NCBI GenBank assembly: GCA_023264475.1
Contig: JAHFMA010000022.1
Span: forward strand, 1 to 5,912
Source: Candidatus Parcubacteria bacterium
Lineage (GTDB): Bacteria > Patescibacteriota > Minisyncoccia > Phycocordibacterales > PALSA-1337
DNA length: 5,912 bases
Reading direction: 5' to 3'
The position numbers and the translations under genes are program-made. Positions 1 to 4,603 of the stretch are shown one piece after another (the stretch's first letter is position 1; each line of letters begins with the position of its first letter). The notes beneath the pieces are model-generated. The model saw only the letters and a program-made list of their open reading frames with translations. It was not told the origin of the DNA and searched no databases.

Positions 1-327
1 ATGGTCGTGCATCTGCGCCCGGTGGACGTGGTGACCATCAAGGAGCACAACATGCCCAAGTGGCATCTCATCAAGACTGTCCGCCCGGATGTCCTCATCG
101 TCACCAAGGAGACCGTAGAGAAATACGGCAAGAAGAAGCTCAAAGAGATGAAGGCTTTTTGCGGGCAGATCAAGATCCTCGAGCCTCAAGCCACGACTTC
201 GACCAGCGCCAAGATCCGCCGCATGCAGCTCGGCCTAGCCAAGCGCTTCGAGAAAGCTCTCATCCCCAAGATCGCCGATATGATCAGCGTGACCTTGAAT
301 GGCAACACCGGCTATAAGAGGAAGTAG
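1..327 (+). CDS. Nucleotidyltransferase-like protein, C-terminal part (5' end probably outside window)
   Basis: 108 codons are readable. The ATG at position 1 is probably an internal methionine, because the protein begins in the middle of a Rossmann-type domain. Residues 4-11 (HLRPVDVV) followed by LIKTVRPDVLIV (23-34) resemble the 'R...L..vD.V ... i..irPDvlv' stretch of cytidylyltransferase-like (HIGH-superfamily) enzymes such as RfaE/GlpCT relatives. TSTSAKIRR (66-74) resembles their late ISSTxIR motif, which contacts the nucleotide phosphates. The N-terminal HxGH motif expected of this family would lie upstream and cannot be checked. The C-terminal ~35 residues are basic and match nothing I know. 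The next gene starts 3 nt after the stop, so the two are probably co-transcribed. The substrate is unknown; FAD synthetase-like or sugar/polyol-phosphate cytidylyltransferase are both possible. The fold call is an inference from motifs. Confidence 0.55.
   Translation: MVVHLRPVDVVTIKEHNMPKWHLIKTVRPDVLIVTKETVEKYGKKKLKEMKAFCGQIKILEPQATTSTSAKIRRMQLGLAKRFEKALIPKIADMISVTLNGNTGYKRK
316..324 (+). promoter_or_regulatory. Shine-Dalgarno-like site for the deaminase gene
   Basis: AAGAGGAAG sits at the very end of the preceding gene, with the GAGG core (318-321) 9 nt before the ATG at 331. This supports the start at 331 and translation from a shared mRNA. It is one of the few recognisable ribosome sites in the window; dut, argS and thyA have none. 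Confidence 0.5.
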
Positions 328-330
328 GCC

Positions 331-1179
331 ATGAAAACAAAAAAGAAGATCATCGTCGCTTATGTCCCGGTCCTCCATGAAGGATACCGGCGCTTTTTCG
401 ACAAGCATTCTGATGCCGGCACGCTCTATATCCTTGGGGCTGAGGTCACGCAAGGATTCAAACAGCTGACCAAAGACATCCGCGCTCTGCCACCGGAATT
501 GATCGCTGATTCGATCAGAGCCTGGGACATTTTTTCTGAAATCCAGGTCATAGGCATCGCAGAGCTAGATAGCCTCGCCTCGAGCGGGGCAGAGATCGTC
601 ATGCCGGACGAAGATGTCATGCGAGAATTGCGCGACAAATATTTCCCCAAGAATAAAGTCGAGGCTGATTCGATCTTCCTGCGTTGGGACAAGCACAAGT
701 CCACGGAAGGGAAGGCTATAGAAGCCGACCAAGTCATCTCAAAGGCCGACAAAGACCAAGAGATCATCGCCTTGCTCAAGAAAACAGCCGAAAAGAGCGC
801 TGATTGGTGGCGCCACGTCGCTTCGGCTGTAGCCAAAGACGGCAAGGTCATCCTTACCGCATACAACCGCCATCTACCTGCAGAACAGACGCCGTATGTG
901 AACGGCGATCCGCGCAGCGACTTTTCAAAAGGGGTAAATCTAGAGCTTTCGAGCGCTATTCATAGCGAGGCCTCGCTCGTGGCTGAAGCCGCTCGCCAAG
1001 GCATATCCCTAGAAGGTGCTTCTCTCTATGTCACGACTTTCCCGTGTCCGCCTTGTGCCAAGCTCATCGCCTATTCAGGAATAAAAAAGCTTTACTATGC
1101 TGATGGTTATGGCGTCTTGGACGGGGAAGCCGTCCTTAAGAGCAAGGGTGTAGAGATAATTTTTGTTCAGACAGACTAA
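331..1179 (+). CDS. Two-domain protein with C-terminal dCMP/cytidine deaminase domain
   Basis: 282 residues. The C-terminal half (about 155-282) is a zinc-dependent cytidine deaminase-fold domain. DWWRHVASAVAKDGK opens the domain, HSE (211-213) supplies the His zinc ligand and the catalytic Glu213, and PCPPC (238-242) supplies Cys239 and Cys242. The closest family is deoxycytidylate deaminase (ComEB/Dcd-type), which converts dCMP to dUMP and ammonia in the cytosol; thyA and dut nearby support a dCMP substrate. Typical dCMP deaminases are about 150-180 residues, so the first ~140 residues are extra. That part begins with a beta-strand/LHEGY/helix/strand pattern (7-36) slightly reminiscent of the HxGH of nucleotidyltransferases, with Tyr19 in place of the second His; I cannot assign it. 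No signal peptide or membrane segment is visible. The start is supported by a ribosome site and 3-nt spacing from the upstream gene. The stop overlaps the convergent HIT gene by 4 nt. Confidence 0.8.
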   Translation: MKTKKKIIVAYVPVLHEGYRRFFDKHSDAGTLYILGAEVTQGFKQLTKDIRALPPELIADSIRAWDIFSEIQVIGIAELDSLASSGAEIVMPDEDVMRELRDKYFPKNKVEADSIFLRWDKHKSTEGKAIEADQVISKADKDQEIIALLKKTAEKSADWWRHVASAVAKDGKVILTAYNRHLPAEQTPYVNGDPRSDFSKGVNLELSSAIHSEASLVAEAARQGISLEGASLYVTTFPCPPCAKLIAYSGIKKLYYADGYGVLDGEAVLKSKGVEIIFVQTD

Positions 1180-1655
1180 TTGGCGCCCTTTTTGTAACCC
1201 TTTGGCTGGCCGAATTTGAATTTCCAGGATTCGTCGGGCGCGAGCGCCTCTAGGTCCGGTTCGATCATATGTGCATGAAGGTGGAGCACGCTATTGCCGT
1301 AAGTTCCTTTGTCCGGATTGCTGCCAAAACGGATAGCGATACCGCCGCCTGGGATATTTCTGCGCACGGACTCTTCTTTGAAGAATTCTATGAGCTCCGC
1401 CCCGGCGGCTGGGTCCATATCTTTTATGTGCTCTATGTGCGTCTTGTATATCGCCAAAAGTTGGTGCTTGATCTTCTCATACGGCCACTGATTATCCGTG
1501 AAGATCCAGAATTTTCCCTCTTTCAGGATCGGCTTCTTGTGATATTTGAGTAGGTTTTCAGGGCAAAAAGGACAGTGGTCTTGATCGGCGATCTCATTCA
1601 TCACTTTCTTCTGGTCCTCGCGCCGAACATTATCCGGAATGATGTACTTGGCCAT
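1176..1655 (-). CDS. HIT-family protein (histidine-triad nucleotide hydrolase/transferase)
   Basis: 159 residues. The histidine triad is intact as HLHAHM (H125, H127, H129), where the middle histidine of the family forms the nucleotidyl intermediate. GNSVLHLH before it and a preceding GGGIAIRFG strand (103-111) fit the fold. An N-terminal CPFC pair (C28, C31) looks like half of a zinc site, with possible His partners such as H39 or H73, as in zinc-containing HIT branches (Hint/GalT-like). The usual bacterial Hint protein is about 110-120 residues, so this one has an N-terminal extension of ~25 residues and a basic C-terminal tail. HIT proteins act on the alpha-phosphate of nucleotides such as adenosine phosphoramidate, ApnA or NDP-sugars; the substrate here cannot be told. 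The ATG lies 2 nt after the thyA stop (TAG-AT-ATG), with no separate ribosome site, so translational coupling to thyA is likely. A role in nucleotide clean-up beside thyA is only an inference. Confidence 0.85.
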   Translation of the reverse strand: MAKYIIPDNVRREDQKKVMNEIADQDHCPFCPENLLKYHKKPILKEGKFWIFTDNQWPYEKIKHQLLAIYKTHIEHIKDMDPAAGAELIEFFKEESVRRNIPGGGIAIRFGSNPDKGTYGNSVLHLHAHMIEPDLEALAPDESWKFKFGQPKGYKKGAN

Positions 1656-1657
1656 AT

Positions 1658-2569
1658 CTATATGGCGACCGGGATCTTCTTGATACCCGGATGCGGCTCG
1701 TAGTCGGCCAAGGTGAAGTCCTCGCGGCGGAAGGCAAAAAGGTCCTTCTTGTCGGTATTCAGCGTGAGAGTCGGCAGGCGGCGCGGCTCGCGCTCCAACA
1801 TGGTCTTCACGGCATCGAGCTGGTCCACATAGATGTGGGCATCGGAGAAGCTGTGCACATATTCATAGGCCTCATATCCAGTCACATGCGCGATCGCCAA
1901 TGTCAGGGCGGCGTACTGGATGAGGTTCTGCGGCAGGCCGACCGGCACGTCGCAGGAGCGTTGGATCATGTGCAGGGTCAGCTTGCCTTCGATAATGCGG
2001 ATGTGGATCCAACCGTGACAGGGAGCGACGACGACGCGCTGTTGTTTGCCTTCGCCGCGGATCGTGTACTGCGGGATCCAAGGGCTGATGAAATGCGTGC
2101 GCAGGTGGGGGAACTCCTTGATCTGCTCGATGATGTTCTTGAACTGATTGTACGGAGATCCTTCAGCAGTCGGGAAGTCATGGAAGGCGGCGCCGTATGA
2201 TCCGGGACCGAGATCGCCCTCTTCTAGGCCGCGCTTCTCGCACTTTTCCTTGGTGACCCACCATCTCCACCAGTAACAGCCGAACTCCTCGAGCTGTTTC
2301 TGGGTGCGCGCGCCATTCATGAAGGCCAAGATCTCCGCGATAGCCTGTTGCCAGATCGTGACGGGCAGAGTCTCTGAGACTTTGGGAGCGAGATTCCTCT
2401 CGGTGATGAGCGGGAAGCCGTTATCGAGCCTGTAGTGCAGGGAAGCGGGGCCGATGAGAGTGAGCGCGTCGACGCCCTGCTGGCTCGGGGTGCGCACACC
2501 TCTCTCGACGATACTCTTGAGCAGATCCCGGTACTGCGTATCCGGCGTTCTTTCGGCGTAGGGCTTCAT
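1658..2569 (-). CDS. thyA: Thymidylate synthase (ThyA type), divergent form
   Basis: 303 residues, longer than the ~264 of E. coli ThyA. The enzyme methylates dUMP to dTMP using 5,10-methylene-tetrahydrofolate, leaving dihydrofolate. Visible family marks are NGFPLITER (50-58), EILAFMNG (79-86), the catalytic cysteine in APCHGW (Cys184), QRSCDVPVGLPQN (203-215) with the dUMP-binding Arg/Ser/Asp, Asn215 at the position that favours dUMP over dCMP, and SDAHIYVDQL (242-251) with the His/Tyr that bind the nucleotide sugar. Oddities: the phosphate-binding loop reads RTPSQQG (26-32) instead of the usual RTGTGT; GPGSYG (121-126) stands where GPVYG is expected; the 97-104 segment is very aromatic (GCYWWRWW); and there is an insertion around 128-160. 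The start ATG is 46 nt from the divergent dut ATG, with no ribosome site upstream. HIT follows in the same transcription unit. The family is certain; full activity is likely but not proven by sequence. Confidence 0.93.
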   Translation of the reverse strand: MKPYAERTPDTQYRDLLKSIVERGVRTPSQQGVDALTLIGPASLHYRLDNGFPLITERNLAPKVSETLPVTIWQQAIAEILAFMNGARTQKQLEEFGCYWWRWWVTKEKCEKRGLEEGDLGPGSYGAAFHDFPTAEGSPYNQFKNIIEQIKEFPHLRTHFISPWIPQYTIRGEGKQQRVVVAPCHGWIHIRIIEGKLTLHMIQRSCDVPVGLPQNLIQYAALTLAIAHVTGYEAYEYVHSFSDAHIYVDQLDAVKTMLEREPRRLPTLTLNTDKKDLFAFRREDFTLADYEPHPGIKKIPVAI

Positions 2570-2576
2570 GCGGGCA

Positions 2577-2582
2577 ATGGTA
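2577..2582 (-). promoter_or_regulatory. Possible -10 box for thyA
   Basis: On the minus strand TACCAT (4 of 6 to TATAAT) lies 7 nt before the thyA ATG, the same spacing as at argS. AATAAT/TAATGT a little further upstream is a competing candidate that would leave a leader of only a few nucleotides. No clear -35 box and no Shine-Dalgarno sequence are visible. The A7 run on this strand (2588-2594) could act as an AT-rich upstream element. Weak evidence. Confidence 0.25.
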
Positions 2583-2600
2583 CATTATTTTTTTCTCCGA

Positions 2601-2609
2601 TGCTATGAT
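2601..2609 (+). promoter_or_regulatory. Extended -10 promoter for dut
   Basis: TGCTATGAT is a near-ideal extended -10 element (TGn plus TATGAT, 5 of 6 to consensus). The ATG of dut begins 6 nt after it, so the transcript should start at or next to the start codon, giving a leaderless mRNA. The -35 position (about 2581-2586, TACATT) is poor, as expected when an extended -10 carries the recognition. The site lies in the 46-nt region shared with divergent thyA. Confidence 0.55.
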
Positions 2610-2615
2610 GGGCGC

Positions 2616-3038
2616 ATGATCCTCAAGGCCAAGAAGCTCGATCCACGCGCCACCCTTCCTGCCTATGCCCATCCGGGCGACGCAGGCATGGATTTCTTCG
2701 CCCTAGAGCGCACCGCTATCGCCTCCGGCGCTCGCACGGCTGTGAAGACCGGCATCTCCATCGAGATTCCCGAAAGCCACGCCGGCCTATTCTGGGACAA
2801 GAGCGGCCTCTCCATGCACGATGGCCTCAAGACCCTCGGCGGCGTCATTGACGCCGGGTATCGCGGGGAAGTGATGATCGGCATCGTCAATCTCGGCACC
2901 AAAGAATATGTCTTCGAGGCCGGGCATAAGGTCGCTCAGCTCCTCATCCAGCGAGTCGAGCATTGCGATATATCTGAAGCTGACGGCTTGTCCGAGACCA
3001 AGCGCGGACAAGGAGGTTTCGGCAGTACCGGGAAATGA
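2616..3038 (+). CDS. dut: dUTP diphosphatase (dUTPase, trimeric type)
   Basis: 140 residues, normal for the homotrimeric family. It hydrolyses dUTP to dUMP and diphosphate, keeping uracil out of DNA and feeding ThyA. All five family motifs are present: motif 1 DAGMDFFA (22-29), motif 2 DKSGL (61-65, with Lys where many members have Arg), motif 3 GVIDAGYRGE (76-85) with the catalytic-water Asp79 and the uracil-stacking Tyr82, motif 4 GHKVAQLLI (103-111), and the flexible C-terminal motif 5 RGQGGFGSTG (130-139), which closes over the triphosphate. The start at 2616 is chosen because MILKAKKLDPRATLP aligns with the family N-terminus. An in-frame ATG at 2568 would add 16 unrelated residues, overlap thyA and run through the promoter. 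No ribosome site is present. The TGA stop shows that TGA is not recoded here. Confidence 0.95.
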   Translation: MILKAKKLDPRATLPAYAHPGDAGMDFFALERTAIASGARTAVKTGISIEIPESHAGLFWDKSGLSMHDGLKTLGGVIDAGYRGEVMIGIVNLGTKEYVFEAGHKVAQLLIQRVEHCDISEADGLSETKRGQGGFGSTGK

Positions 3039-3047
3039 TAATATATA
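3036..3047 (+). promoter_or_regulatory. Possible promoter -10 region for the glyA leader
   Basis: TGATAATATATA starts on the dut stop codon. It can be read as TGA plus TAATAT (extended -10, 4 of 6) or as TATATA (4 of 6). Transcription would begin around 3049-3055, giving a glyA leader of about 90 nt. Readthrough from dut is an equally possible source of glyA mRNA, since no terminator lies between the two genes. Confidence 0.35.
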
Positions 3048-3054
3048 CGCCACC

Positions 3055-3099
3055 ATGCTCATCAACGCTTACAAGTCCATATGGTCTAGCTACTCATGA
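3055..3099 (+). CDS. Possible 14-residue serine-rich leader ORF before glyA
   Basis: ATG at 3055 opens MLINAYKSIWSSYS, closed by TGA at 3097-3099. Four of the last seven residues are serine (S8, S11, S12, S14), encoded by four different codons. The ATG lies 7 nt after a TATATA box, the same geometry as at argS, so it could be translated from a leaderless end. A small hairpin (3097-3118) begins at its stop codon, and glyA, whose product consumes serine, follows. This would fit a leader peptide, but such a short ORF can arise by chance and no terminator/antiterminator pair is evident. Confidence 0.2.
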   Translation: MLINAYKSIWSSYS

Positions 3100-3118
3100 T
3101 CTGAGTTCTGGCAGATTA
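3097..3118 (+). repeat. Small hairpin in the glyA leader
   Basis: TGATCTG (3097-3103) pairs with CAGATTA (3112-3118) over 7 bp, including one G-U, with the 8-nt loop AGTTCTGG. No T-run follows, so it is not an intrinsic terminator. It starts exactly on the stop codon of the 14-codon ORF and ends 8 nt before the AAGGA ribosome site. Its role is unknown. Confidence 0.3.
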
Positions 3119-3126
3119 ATCACCGC

Positions 3127-3131
3127 AAGGA
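3127..3131 (+). promoter_or_regulatory. Ribosome-binding-site candidate for glyA
   Basis: AAGGA precedes the glyA ATG by 13 nt, longer than the usual 5-9 nt. It is the only purine-rich candidate. The start is supported by family alignment from MKDPQIKKLI onward, not by this site alone. Confidence 0.4.
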
Positions 3132-3144
3132 ATAAAACACTCAA

Positions 3145-4353
3145 ATGAAAGACCCACAGATCAAAAAGCTCATCCTCGCCGAGAAGAAGCGTCAGAAGCA
3201 GGTCGTGAACCTGATCGCTTCTGAGAATTATGTCTCCAACGACGTGCTCGAGGCGCTCGGCTCCGAGCTCACCAACAAATACGCCGAGGGCTACCCCGGC
3301 AAGCGCTACTACGGCGGCAACGAGATCACCGACAAGATCGAGCGCCTAGCCATCGAGCGCGCTCTCAAGCTCTTCAAGCTCAAGCCTGACGAATGGCACG
3401 TCAATGTTCAGCCGCTCTCCGGCTCCCCGGCCAACCTCGCGGTCTATACCGGCGTCGTGCCTCCGGGCGGCAAGATCATGGGCATGTCCCTCGATCACGG
3501 CGGCCACCTCACTCATGGCCACAAGGTCTCCGCGACCGGCAAGTTCTGGTCTCAAGTCCCGTACGGGATCGACTCCGTCACCGAAACTCTCAACTATGAC
3601 CAGCTCCTCGAGCAGGCTGTGAATGAGAAGCCCGCCATCCTCGTGGCCGGCTTCACCGCTTATCCGCGCATCATCGATTGGGCCAAGCTCCGCGAGATCG
3701 CGAGCGCCGCCGGCGCCCTCCTCATGGTGGACATGTCCCATCTCTCAGGCCTCGTCGCCGGCGGCGCATACCCGTCGCCATTCCCGTACGCCGACATCGT
3801 CACGACCACCACGCACAAGACTTTGCGCGGTCCTCGCTCAGCCATGATCTTCGCCAAGAAGGACAGCCGCGAGCTCGACAAGAAGATCGACAAGGCCGTC
3901 TTCCCGGGCTTGCAAGGCGGCCCACATATCAATCAGATCGCTGCAGTCGCCGTGGCGCTCCGCGAAGCCGATGCCCCGGCCTTCCGCCGTTATGCCGCAC
4001 AGATCGTGAAGAACGTTCAGACCCTTGCCGGCGAGCTCAAGAGCCGAGGTTGGCGGATCATCTCCGGCGGCACCGACAGCCACCTCATCCTCGTCGACAC
4101 TTGGATGAGCGGCCTCGTCAACGAAGCGGGCGCCGGCGGCGTGCCGGGCAAGCTCGCGAGCGAGCTCCTAGAGAAGGAAGGCATCATCGTCAACAAGAAC
4201 GCCATCCCGTTCGACAGCCGTCCGCCCGCTGATCCTTCCGGCATTCGTCTCGGCTCGGCTGCCGAGACCACGCGCGGCGCCAAGGAGAAAGACATGAAGA
4301 AGATCGCCGCCCGCATCGACGTCATCCTCAAAAAAGCTCCCAAAAAGCATTAG
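3145..4353 (+). CDS. glyA: Serine hydroxymethyltransferase (glycine hydroxymethyltransferase)
   Basis: 402 residues, close to the ~415 of bacterial SHMT. This cytosolic PLP enzyme converts serine and tetrahydrofolate to glycine and 5,10-methylene-tetrahydrofolate, the one-carbon donor ThyA needs. Visible marks are LIASENYVS (23-31), KYAEGYPGKRYYGG (45-58), NVQPLSGSPANLAVYTG (87-103), GGHLTHG (119-125), VDMSHLSGLVAGG (195-207) with the PLP-pyridine Asp196, TTTHKTLRGPR (221-231) with the Schiff-base Lys225, GLQGGPH (255-261), and PSGIRLG (364-370) with the carboxylate-binding Arg368. Variations: QPLSGSPAN replaces the E. coli-type QPHSGSQAN, with SPAN as in eukaryotic SHMT, and GSAAETTRG (370-378) replaces the common GTPAVTTRG. 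Codons are strongly biased to C- and G-ending forms (GCC, CTC, AAG, GAG), more than in the deaminase gene, which suggests high expression. It follows dut by 106 nt in the same direction. Confidence 0.96.
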   Translation: MKDPQIKKLILAEKKRQKQVVNLIASENYVSNDVLEALGSELTNKYAEGYPGKRYYGGNEITDKIERLAIERALKLFKLKPDEWHVNVQPLSGSPANLAVYTGVVPPGGKIMGMSLDHGGHLTHGHKVSATGKFWSQVPYGIDSVTETLNYDQLLEQAVNEKPAILVAGFTAYPRIIDWAKLREIASAAGALLMVDMSHLSGLVAGGAYPSPFPYADIVTTTTHKTLRGPRSAMIFAKKDSRELDKKIDKAVFPGLQGGPHINQIAAVAVALREADAPAFRRYAAQIVKNVQTLAGELKSRGWRIISGGTDSHLILVDTWMSGLVNEAGAGGVPGKLASELLEKEGIIVNKNAIPFDSRPPADPSGIRLGSAAETTRGAKEKDMKKIAARIDVILKKAPKKH

Positions 4354-4370
4354 GCTATCGCGGATCCGTA

Positions 4371-4421
4371 TAAAAAAATTCAGCCAGGCCCCCTTAGCAC
4401 GGAAAGGAGGGGACCTGGCTG
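4371..4421 (-). terminator. Intrinsic terminator on the minus strand
   Basis: Read on the minus strand, CAGCCAGG (4421-4414) pairs perfectly with CCTGGCTG (4388-4381). An inner G/C stem extends it (4409-4412 with 4389-4392, then 4407 with 4393), and it is followed directly by AATTTTTTT (4380-4372). On the plus strand the same hairpin has an A-run before it and no T-run after it, so the orientation favours minus-strand transcripts, although the strong hairpin might also help end glyA. No minus-strand protein gene lies to its right within the gap, which points to an RNA gene. Confidence 0.65.
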
Positions 4422-4438
4422 TCCGGCTTTGGGCCGGA
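4422..4438. repeat. GC-rich hairpin
   Basis: TCCGGC (4422-4427) and GCCGGA (4433-4438) form a 6-bp stem with the loop TTTGG, directly abutting the terminator stem. On the plus strand it is followed by GAGGTTTTATAG, a poor T-run, so it is at best a weak terminator for glyA. On the minus strand it would be an internal stem of the candidate RNA. Confidence 0.5.
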
Positions 4439-4440
4439 GA

Positions 4441-4509
4441 GGTTTTATAGAGGCTTTCCGCTACATCCGTTACGATGGCCTGTTACGGATGTTTGTGCGG
4501 ACGCCAACC
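4441..4509. repeat. Long interrupted inverted repeat
   Basis: The core is ACATCCGT (4463-4470) with ACGGATGT (4485-4492). Collinear outer helices are TCCGC/GCGGA (4457-4461/4497-4501), GGC/GCC (4452-4454/4503-4505) and GGTT/AACC (4441-4444/4506-4509), for 20 Watson-Crick pairs in total. The nested order of four helices is unlikely to be accidental and suggests selected RNA structure, though strand cannot be decided from the repeat alone. Confidence 0.55.
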
Positions 4510-4539
4510 ACAACTGGATTCGCGCTTACCCGACCATAC

Positions 4540-4566
4540 ATTATCTAACTTATCGACAAAAGTCAA
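4540..4566 (-). promoter_or_regulatory. Candidate sigma-70-type promoter for the minus-strand RNA
   Basis: On the minus strand TTGACT (4566-4561, 5 of 6 to TTGACA) is followed after 15 nt by GATAAT (4545-4540, 5 of 6 to TATAAT). The spacer is shorter than the ideal 17; a 17-nt spacing would use the poorer TAATGT (4543-4538). The predicted start is about 4533. The match to the -35 box is the best in the window. Confidence 0.4.
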
Positions 4567-4587
4567 ATCGCTCCCGCGGCGCGGCTC

Positions 4588-4596
4588 TGCTACAAT
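4588..4596 (+). promoter_or_regulatory. Extended -10 promoter for argS
   Basis: TGCTACAAT (TGn plus TACAAT, 5 of 6 to consensus) lies 7 nt before the argS ATG, so the mRNA should be leaderless or nearly so. The -35 position (about 4568-4573, TCGCTC) is poor. The site closely matches the dut promoter TGCTATGAT in sequence and spacing. Confidence 0.55.
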
Positions 4597-4603
4597 GCTT
4601 CCC

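Larger units (their letters stand above)
4371..4533 (-). ncRNA. Candidate small structured RNA between glyA and argS
   Basis: The gap between glyA and argS has no supported protein gene but holds, on the minus strand in order: promoter-like boxes (4540-4566), a long interrupted hairpin (4441-4509), a short GC hairpin (4422-4438) and an intrinsic terminator (4371-4421). The predicted transcript is about 160 nt, starting near 4533. The long hairpin is made of helices 4463-4470/4485-4492 (8 bp), 4457-4461/4497-4501 (5 bp), 4452-4454/4503-4505 (3 bp) and 4441-4444/4506-4509 (4 bp), separated by small internal loops and one larger bulge, with a 14-nt apical loop. I looked for tRNA, SRP RNA, tmRNA, 6S and T-box signatures and recognised none. 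The boundaries are inferred, and the family is unknown. Confidence 0.4.

Noticed and set aside
1691..2200. 169-codon plus-strand ORF inside thyA
   Set aside because: It lies wholly antisense to a clear thymidylate synthase with intact motifs; the composition looks like a shadow of biased codons and no family is recognisable.
2568..2615. Earlier in-frame ATG for dut at 2568
   Set aside because: It would add 16 residues (MRAMVHYFFLRCYDGR) unlike any dUTPase N-terminus, overlap the thyA start and run through the extended -10 box. The ATG at 2616 matches the family start.
3036..3038. TGA recoded as glycine (Gracilibacteria/Absconditabacteria code)
   Set aside because: dut ends naturally at this TGA after motif 5, and the downstream reading gives no dUTPase-like continuation; the other genes need no in-frame TGA.
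3678..4232. 184-codon plus-strand ORF inside glyA in another frame
   Set aside because: It is extremely Arg/Pro rich and repetitive, as expected for an off-frame reading of GC-rich codons; glyA in the true frame has all catalytic motifs.
4400..4430. T-box-like sequence upstream of argS
   Set aside because: GGAGGGGACCTGG recalls the AGGGTGGnACCGCG element only loosely, no specifier stem is evident, and the argS promoter lies downstream of it just before the ATG, so it would not be in the argS mRNA.
4381..4438. Plus-strand intrinsic terminator for glyA
   Set aside because: The hairpins are strong, but no T-run follows either on the plus strand (TCCGGC after the first, GAGGTTTTATAG after the second). 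The T-run is on the minus side, so I call it a minus-strand terminator; a helper role for glyA is not excluded.
4505..4535. tRNA-like GCGAATCC on the minus strand
   Set aside because: No T-arm GGTTCGAATCC, no acceptor pairing and no cloverleaf could be built around it.
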